Below, one piece after another: positions 37,001 through 43,487 of a stretch of DNA of 43,487 bases. Position 1 is the stretch's first letter, and each line of letters begins with the position of its first letter. Below the pieces are notes generated by a model. The model was not told where the DNA came from, ran no database searches, and saw only the letters and a program-made list of their open reading frames with translations. This stretch comes from Plakobranchus ocellatus (taxonomy: Eukaryota; Mollusca; Gastropoda; Plakobranchidae), in assembly GCA_019648995.1 (NCBI GenBank), contig BLXT01003909.1, positions 736,021-779,507 on the forward strand, in the 5' to 3' direction. Both the position numbers and the translations under genes were made by a program.

Positions 37001-40000
37001 ACAAAAGTATTTTTGAAAAGAAAGAGCAATCCAAATGTCATCACTTTTTGAACCGAAAGAGTTTAAAAATAAGAGTAATTTTCAAGCATGCACAAGAAAA
37101 GATGAAGCTGAAAAGCTGTAGGGGACATCTTTTTACCAAAGAAAACCTACATCATTGACAAAACTTCCACAGGCAAACATTTTCTATTATGCCTACACTG
37201 TTACAACTAGATTTTGATCTGTATTAGCATTCTTCACATTCACCAGTCCCAGATCTTTTTTGCCGATAGAATTAATTTTGAAAATTGCTAGGCTAGCAAA
37301 AATAAGGTATTCTGTTGCGATGGTAAACAACATTTAAAGAAGGCTAATTAGACCTGTATCAGATCCTGATCTATCCAATATTATAGGGCAAGTCTAGATC
37401 TCAATACTAAGTTTACAAATGTCGATTTAAGTAACGAAGATCTTGCTCTATGGTAGATCTTGATATTAATTGAGAATCTTGTCTGTATTCCAACCACGCT
37501 GAATAAGCATTTTGGTTTAACACATGCAGGGGTGCAATTGTGTGCATTTGAAAGCTATAAACACCACTAGACAAAGAAAGCAAAGCTCCATGGTCACATA
37601 GTTCTCAATAAGCTTAAAGCTTGAGAAGATGTGAAACAAAATCTTGCTTTGAGCATGAGGTAAAATGCATGTTTACAGCATGTAAGATGTGCACCTATAG
37701 CACATTGAAAATATGGCTATGCAATAAAACCAAAAAGGGAAGAAGAGAAACAAAAAAAAGCCTGAGGGCCGTAAGAAATAATTGAGACCAACATAAGAAA
37801 GGATTTGTAGAGAATTTAAAGCTTTACACAATGATATAGTAGCTGCACAAACAATTTCAATCTTATGAAGATAAATCTATCATAGCTGTATTAGCAATGC
37901 AAGTAGAAATGGCCATCGCAAAGTGAAAATGCTAAAAATTTTTTCTGACAAGTTGTGCTAATAATGACAAGAAAAGTTGAGACACTAAAAATTGACATGC
38001 TAAACCACTTATAAAGCATGCACTCTGCACTTCAGTCATCTATTCGGCAAGATAATGGGAACAATCAGCGAGGATAAATTATGCTTACTTTTGCTATTCC
38101 TCTATAATGTTGATGCATCTATCAATTATCTTTTTACCCTTTTTTCAACTATTATGGAAAAAAATTAATTAAGAAATTTTTATAACAATAACAAAGGACT
38201 AATAACCATTCCCATCCTTAAGGGGAGACGGCACCTGATGGGGATGGTTTTTATTATTATTATTCGATATCATTGTTTCCAATTTTAACTTATACACCAT
38301 GGTCAGATTAAAGGTAAAAAAAAAGCTGGAAAAAAAAATTGGTTCTTTGGTAAAAACAGACATCCTGATTTTCAATGAGCTTATTGTCTGATTTCCAATA
38401 TATACCTCCTCCTACAGTCGAGGTTCAAGTCAATTGAAAATTTCTTAAAACATTCTTAGATGCAGCTTTTACAAATATCAATATTAATGCTTTTGCCAAA
38501 CTTCAAGGAAATCTATACAAACATCTTGGAGGAGAGGTTTTTTTTTTTACTATGAAAAAAAATCGACTGAGAAAATGCAATTGAAGTCTCTATACAAATG
38601 TAAGAATATTTAAAGAAACTGTAAATGTTTTCTTTCATTTTTACAGCATCCATATCTTGAATTCATTTTTAAAAAGTGAAAAAAAAAAGATTTAAATGAG
38701 TTTCTCATGGCAAGTAATTGTAAAAAGTACTATAAGAATTGTTTTGGATATTCACAAAAAGAAATGGGTACCAATAATAACAATTTGAATTGTTTTCTCT
38801 TTAGTGAGGAATAAAAAGGAACTATAGCTTAAAGCCAGGTGCTGCCTCCCCCCAACCCCAAATTTTTAAATTTTTTGGTTTTGAGAGCTTAAAAAACACG
38901 TAAGATGAAGATTATCAATTCCTAATAAAAGCCAAATGCTACAGCTGAAATATGGCTTACAGCTGGAAGGTGGCGTAGTGAGAGGATCATCTTGTGTGAC
39001 TGGAGTCTTTAGAAGAGACCTTGAGGCTTGAGCTAACACAGATTGTTGGGGACCCTGCAGTTGTTCTTGTTCATGTTCCTTCAAAAGAAATATAGGTAAA
39101 ACACACAAAAATTGAAATTTGGAAACTCACAAAATCTTACTGTTTTAGTCTACTGAACATGTACATAAATGTGAGACAGTCTGAGAAAACCCTTCAGGAT
39201 GTGAAAATTTAACATGAGAGTTATTTGCACCATGTTGTACCTGAAATATTACTGATTGTTTTGGTCTTTAAATTTTTTAAACATCTTAATTCTGGCCTGA
39301 GTTATCACAGTTTTAAGGCACAAAACGCATGCATGTGACAAAATGAGAAAAGCACATTTAAAGTTCAGAGATTCTCTTTTTCTTCTTTTTTGTGTGATTT
39401 CCAGGACAAAAAAATTGTTCCAGTCATTTTAATAATATCTATAATATCATTGCATGTCCAACATATTAAGTAAAAATCCATTTTTTTAAACAATAATATG
39501 GGGTCAAACTAGTACAAATGTTACTTTTGGACCATGCAATGCGTTGTTTTCTTTTACAACAGTCTATAGATCAAAATTTAGGTCCAGATCTAGATATATA
39601 TCTAGATCTAGACTGTTCCCAGGACAGAAGGTGGATAGGTCTAAATTTATTAGGAATAGCAAGTTAGGACAGAATCTATCTAGATCTGGATCTAGATTTA
39701 AGATGTTGACAAAGAGAACATGATAAAGATATATTTTATTCATTTATTTATGTCAGTTGTAGCATCCTATCTTCCTCAGGCCTTTCATTTTCACTGAAGT
39801 CGTCAAAAATTAATGCTCTGTGATCATTTTTGAAGGCCAAGCCATGAAGACCAATATCTCTTGACTCGTTGAAATGTCTTACGATCTCCCTGTCTATCAT
39901 TGTTGTTATTGTTATCTCTGTTAGCAACCGTAGTAATACTCACAATAAATAAATAATTTAAAATAGTTCATGTTTCATTTATAGGATAGAATTGATTTTA

Positions 40001-43000
40001 CTGATGAGATAAGATATTAATTTTAAAAAAAATGATGAGAATATATAGAATTATTGACTTGACTCGAGTACGAGGAAAAAAGCTACCAGTGGAGGGTGGG
40101 GTCTGAAAGCTTTGAGAGAGGGAGGCTGTGGGTACGCCAAGTCTCTAGCCCTCTTCTAGGCCAGTGTATTCATGCGCACTTATTATGAAAGAAAAGCTAT
40201 AGAATTTCCCCTTCAATTGACATCTGGTGTGATGGGATGGGAATTCATTAGTCTGCTATTCAAAGGGTGCAAAGTTGTTGGAGTTGAATTACACAATATG
40301 ATGTCATTTTCAACATTTTGCTCAATACAATGTTTTAAAATGCAAAATATAAATATTTGTACGTTTCATTTCATCTTGAAACTCACAGAAAAGATGTAGA
40401 AATGGTTGTTGAATAACGAGCTAACCTAAACTCAACTTTGACCATGACCGACCTTCACACTCTATTTAGGCCTATTTCTCAATAATAACGATAGCACAAC
40501 CTGACAGGTTTTCTCAGACTGCCTCACAATCAAACCAAATGAAAAGTTTTGAGCTAGAGATGAAAAAATGTCATAAAACATATGCAGACAGAGAAGAAAT
40601 AATGAAATTTTTCTTCCTCAGATATGAAAGTCAATGAAAAAGAATACTTTCATAACTCTAATTTTCACAGATATATATATTTTGAATTTTCAATGACAGA
40701 TTTAACAGGCCTAATCAATTTTTAAAACATCATAAAAGTAACCCCCCCGTCCCCAGCACCTCAAAAATAAATCCATAGTTGCTTATATGATGCTTTGATA
40801 GAGGCAAAGAAGTCACAGTAAAGTAAAGTATGGATAGAGATTAAAAAGAAACAGAAAAAATTAAAAACACATACTGAATAAAGTCAGGACTTTGATGTAG
40901 ACAACAGTTTAACACGAAATAAGAATGTTTTCTAATGGTCTAAAAATTATGACACATGACATACTTGTTTCAATTGCTGCAAACCAGTAGCAGTCGTCAC
41001 ATCACTCCGCAGAAGTGAGGAGAGAAGATGAGAGGCTGCTGGTAATTTGCTTGTCACGTCTGCAGATGTTACTACTGGAGTAGATGTGAGTAAGGCAGCT
41101 CCATGGCTTGCCTGTGCACCTTCTTCATCTGTCAACTATTTTTAAAAAATTAAAGACCACTTAATGAATCCCTAAAATCCTTGCAAAAGTCAGCATATTC
41201 AAAAACTATCTACCTGAAAATGACAAAACAAACTATTGCTCTCATAAAAAATAGTTCAACTATATGAAATGGTCCTTAGGTTTCAACATAGGAGAAAAAA
41301 AAATTACCAATTCCATCCCGCAGAGTATATGGGATCTATCCTTAAAATAAATAAGTCATATCCTAAATCCTGTGGGAAAAGTCCTCAGTGAGTTAAGGGA
41401 TATTTTATGATAATTTATCAAGGACAAGATTTGCATACTTTGAAGAAATTCTTTAAGTGATAGTAAATCAAAATTCTTAACAATAACACGTCTTGACAAC
41501 TGATATCAACGCATAAGTTAAATCTAATTAAATTGTTTACTTTTTTTTTACAATTCAGCACATTTTCACTAAGCATGAGATGTTTAAAACTTACCACAGA
41601 AATATCCACATTTTCTCCAACAGAACTTTGAGTGTTGTCTTCCAAATCACCCATAAATGTCATGGAATCTAATTCTTCTGTGAAAAAAAAATAATTAAAA
41701 TCTAAACGTAACTTTAACATAGTTCAAATTATTTTTTTCAGAGATTTATATCATTTGATAATATGCATGTAAACAATTATCTTTATACATATGCTGCGAA
41801 GGAAAATCCATGAAATAATAAAAATTAAGAAACTGGTTAAGAATGAGACATACCTGGCGTATTTTGTTCCACATCCTCCTCTACCTTTATCTGAGTTTTT
41901 GCAATCTCTTCAGCAGCTTTTTCTTCCCTGGAAAAAAAAATTACCACATTCAAGACAAAGTCCATAAATAGCTATCTTTAAAAAATACAAAAGGAAAAAA
42001 AATGTAGAAATTGTTATCTAACCACAAAGTACTATCTTTTCTATTCCAAGGATAGATAGACAAAATATTAGCAATGAATTATCTTTTCAAATCTTCTCCT
42101 CCTCTTGCTCATATTTAACCAATTATAGTAGATGGGTGACATTTTCTAAAATGAAACTTCTTATTTGCTTTGAAAGAAAAGCAGGGTAGGCTAGCTTTGT
42201 TAATGTCAATTATTTTTGTATCTAAGGAATTGCAGAGTGGTTTAAATATTTTGAGCTAGAATCAAAATGCTTAAAAGACACATGTTGTTCTAAGAATGTC
42301 AGTATACCTTTTGAAGGTGTCTATATTATGTAAAAAATTGACAAACTGAAAAAAAAAATCTTATATTGGATAGTTGTTAAAATTCCTGGTCCCAATTTTT
42401 TTTTTCCTCTGCAAATGAAATGGACAGTTGTCATTCATAACATAAATGAGTTTTAATAATTGTCAAAGTCAAACTATCTAAGCTTACTTAGATATTGCTA
42501 TATTAATGGGGATTTCAGCAGCTACACATAGCCAATAAGATAACGGTGAAATAGACTATCTTACTGCAGCCTGTTTTGTTTTTGTCTGAAAATTTCAGAT
42601 GGCCTAGTCATTCTTTACTGTGTCAAAGATGCCTGATAGACTCTAGTATGATATGAGATATCAAGTGCTATAAACTGAGCCAATAACAGCCAGCATAAAA
42701 TTGGTATTTATCACAAAATTCTTGACTTATTTCTCACCAGCAGCAGATTGGCTTCACCAGGACAAATTTGCCTTTACACAACATTAATTTTATTTGCATC
42801 ATTCTTGAAAAAAACCAAAAAAAACCTCACATACAAGATAAGTCTGTTCCTTCACCTTATTACATTTCTGATTAGCTAACATGTTTATTGACAAGACAAA
42901 AAAAATCAACAGCCACACATAGCTTAGTCTAGCCTTACTGAACTTAATGTAACTAATAGAAAATGAATCGAACAATGACGCTATCAATAACTAATTCATA

Positions 43001-43375
43001 AAAAATGCAAGAACTATTTAACAGCTCTGAGATGCAAATGTTAAAGTATGCATATTATCATAGAATCAAAATTTTGCCACATTGTTCGGTTGAAGACATG
43101 GATGATACATAGATCCATGAATCAACAGTCCACTTTGTCCCTTCCTCCACATGAATTTAATTGACTGTATACAAAAAGTGATTAACATTAAAAACGAAAC
43201 CAAGAAGTGCAACAATGCTACATCATTCAAGTAGTTAAGATTAAAAAACATTTAAGGATAAAGTCTGAACACTATTTCTTCTCACTTCACTTACCTTTGG
43301 ATTTCTTGCCAAACATCTTTGATTTTGTCATCCCACAGGCCAGCATTGATTTCTTCACATTCTGCTTTCAATTTT
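28089..43375 (-). CDS. BRD8: Bromodomain-containing protein 8, C-terminal 15 exons
   Basis: BRD8 is a nuclear subunit of the NuA4/TIP60 histone acetyltransferase complex. Exons in order: 43375-43295, 41927-41854, 41677-41595, 41135-40965, 39078-38961, 36436-36263, 35641-35418, 35143-34975, 34470-34415, 33692-33526, 32263-32183, 31139-31071, 30345-30168, 28951-28868, 28178-28089. All are GT-AG and phase-consistent: 605 residues and a TAA stop. The first exon (LKAECEEINAGLWDDKI..) aligns with the coiled region that follows the SANT-like domain in human BRD8; the N-terminus lies beyond the right edge. Next comes a long acidic and Ser/Thr-rich linker with APTLSRLL and SFPNSPAS, both echoed in human BRD8, then a single bromodomain and a basic tail KAKKRKTR, a likely nuclear localisation signal. 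No breaks are seen. A micro-exon in the long introns could have been missed. Confidence 0.93.
30168..32263 (-). CDS. BRD8: BRD8 bromodomain, exons 11-13
   Basis: Three exons encode one bromodomain, the acetyl-lysine reader. Exon 11 (32263-32183) gives FKQWKKSIMLVWRAAATHK, helix Z; it lies between two longer introns and is found by its fit to human KIWKKAIMLVWRAA and by phase. Exon 12 (31139-31071) gives YANVFLHPVTNDIAPGYH, the ZA loop. Exon 13 (30345-30168) gives RPMDLSTIKKNVE and MYNSSDHNVF, with the acetyl-lysine-binding Asn in YNSSDH present. The pocket landmarks are intact, so binding competence is expected. Confidence 0.95.
34415..34470 (-). CDS. BRD8: BRD8 exon 9: short basic exon with AT-hook-like GRPR
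   Basis: This 56-nt exon encodes GRPRAPRSARHGTRKSYTT, joined to a preceding exon ending in SKRGHRTRG. The resulting GHRTRGRPRAPR stretch resembles an AT-hook core (GRP flanked by basic residues). Its acceptor is GCTTGCAG and its donor GTAAGT, and its length keeps the frame. DNA binding is inferred from the motif alone; I am not aware of an AT-hook being standard in this part of BRD8. Confidence 0.7.
38222..38851. mobile_element. MITE-like element, ~630 bp, TTAA at one end
   Basis: The left terminus GGGGAGACGGCACCTG follows TTAA (38218-38221). The right terminus is CAGGTGCTGCCTCCCC, whose reverse complement GGGGAGGCAGCACCTG matches the left at 14 of 16 positions. The right flank is CCAA rather than TTAA, so the target duplication is mutated or the boundary is slightly off. 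There is no coding capacity. A second, smaller hairpin (ACCATTCCCATC with GATGGGGATGGT) brackets the left end. It lies in BRD8 intron 5 and may belong to a TTAA-targeting family. Confidence 0.6.
39586..39609. repeat. Perfect 24-bp palindrome of the AGATCTAGAT word
   Basis: AGATCTAGATAT is followed directly by its own reverse complement ATATCTAGATCT, in BRD8 intron 4. Another TCTAGATC-rich patch follows about 70 bp later near 39680. It is the most regular of the window's many copies of this word. Confidence 0.85.
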
Positions 43376-43487
43376 CTGTAATATGAAATGGTGAGCTTAA
43401 TACACTTGATACTTATTTTATGCTTCAAGGAATTAAAAAAAAAAAAGAAAGAAAAAAGGACCAATAGATCATAAAATGTGTCCTTTA

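Overview
This is an AT-rich animal nuclear window whose genes are split into many small exons with GT-AG introns. Intron sizes (about 0.1 to 4.7 kb), the three conserved metazoan genes and the many dispersed AGATCTAGATCT-type words suggest an invertebrate, most likely a mollusc and perhaps a heterobranch gastropod. The organism assignment is inference. No bacterial, phage or CRISPR features are present.

Three protein-coding genes fill the window. (1) Minus strand, 7618 down to the left edge: a GALNT7-type polypeptide N-acetylgalactosaminyltransferase, complete at the N-terminus, cut off inside its C-terminal lectin domain. (2) Plus strand, 9190-23172: a complete DENND10 (FAM45A) orthologue of 8 exons and 355 residues, including a 40-nt first coding exon that lies 3.7 kb before exon 2. 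(3) Minus strand, 43375 down to 28089: the C-terminal 605 residues of BRD8, the bromodomain subunit of the NuA4/TIP60 acetyltransferase complex. Its N-terminal part lies beyond the right edge. Exon phases agree across every junction in all three models.

Layout: GALNT7 and DENND10 are divergent, with 1.57 kb between start codons, so they probably share a promoter region. DENND10 and BRD8 are convergent, separated by about 4.2 kb without a recognisable gene. The three proteins act in different compartments (Golgi O-glycosylation, endosomal sorting, nuclear chromatin), and nothing suggests a joint pathway.

The introns hold most of the unusual content: a decayed 3.85-kb DNA transposon with a Mutator-like transposase and TTAA-type flanks in DENND10 intron 3; a decayed copy of a GALNT7 exon with flanking intron in DENND10 intron 4; a frameshifted local duplicate of GALNT7 exon 3 in its own intron; two MITE-like elements; a nested A-B-B'-A' duplication in DENND10 intron 1; a three-copy 116-bp tandem repeat; and several microsatellites. 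I found no new biological system; the main interest is in how exon fragments and transposons have been copied around this locus.
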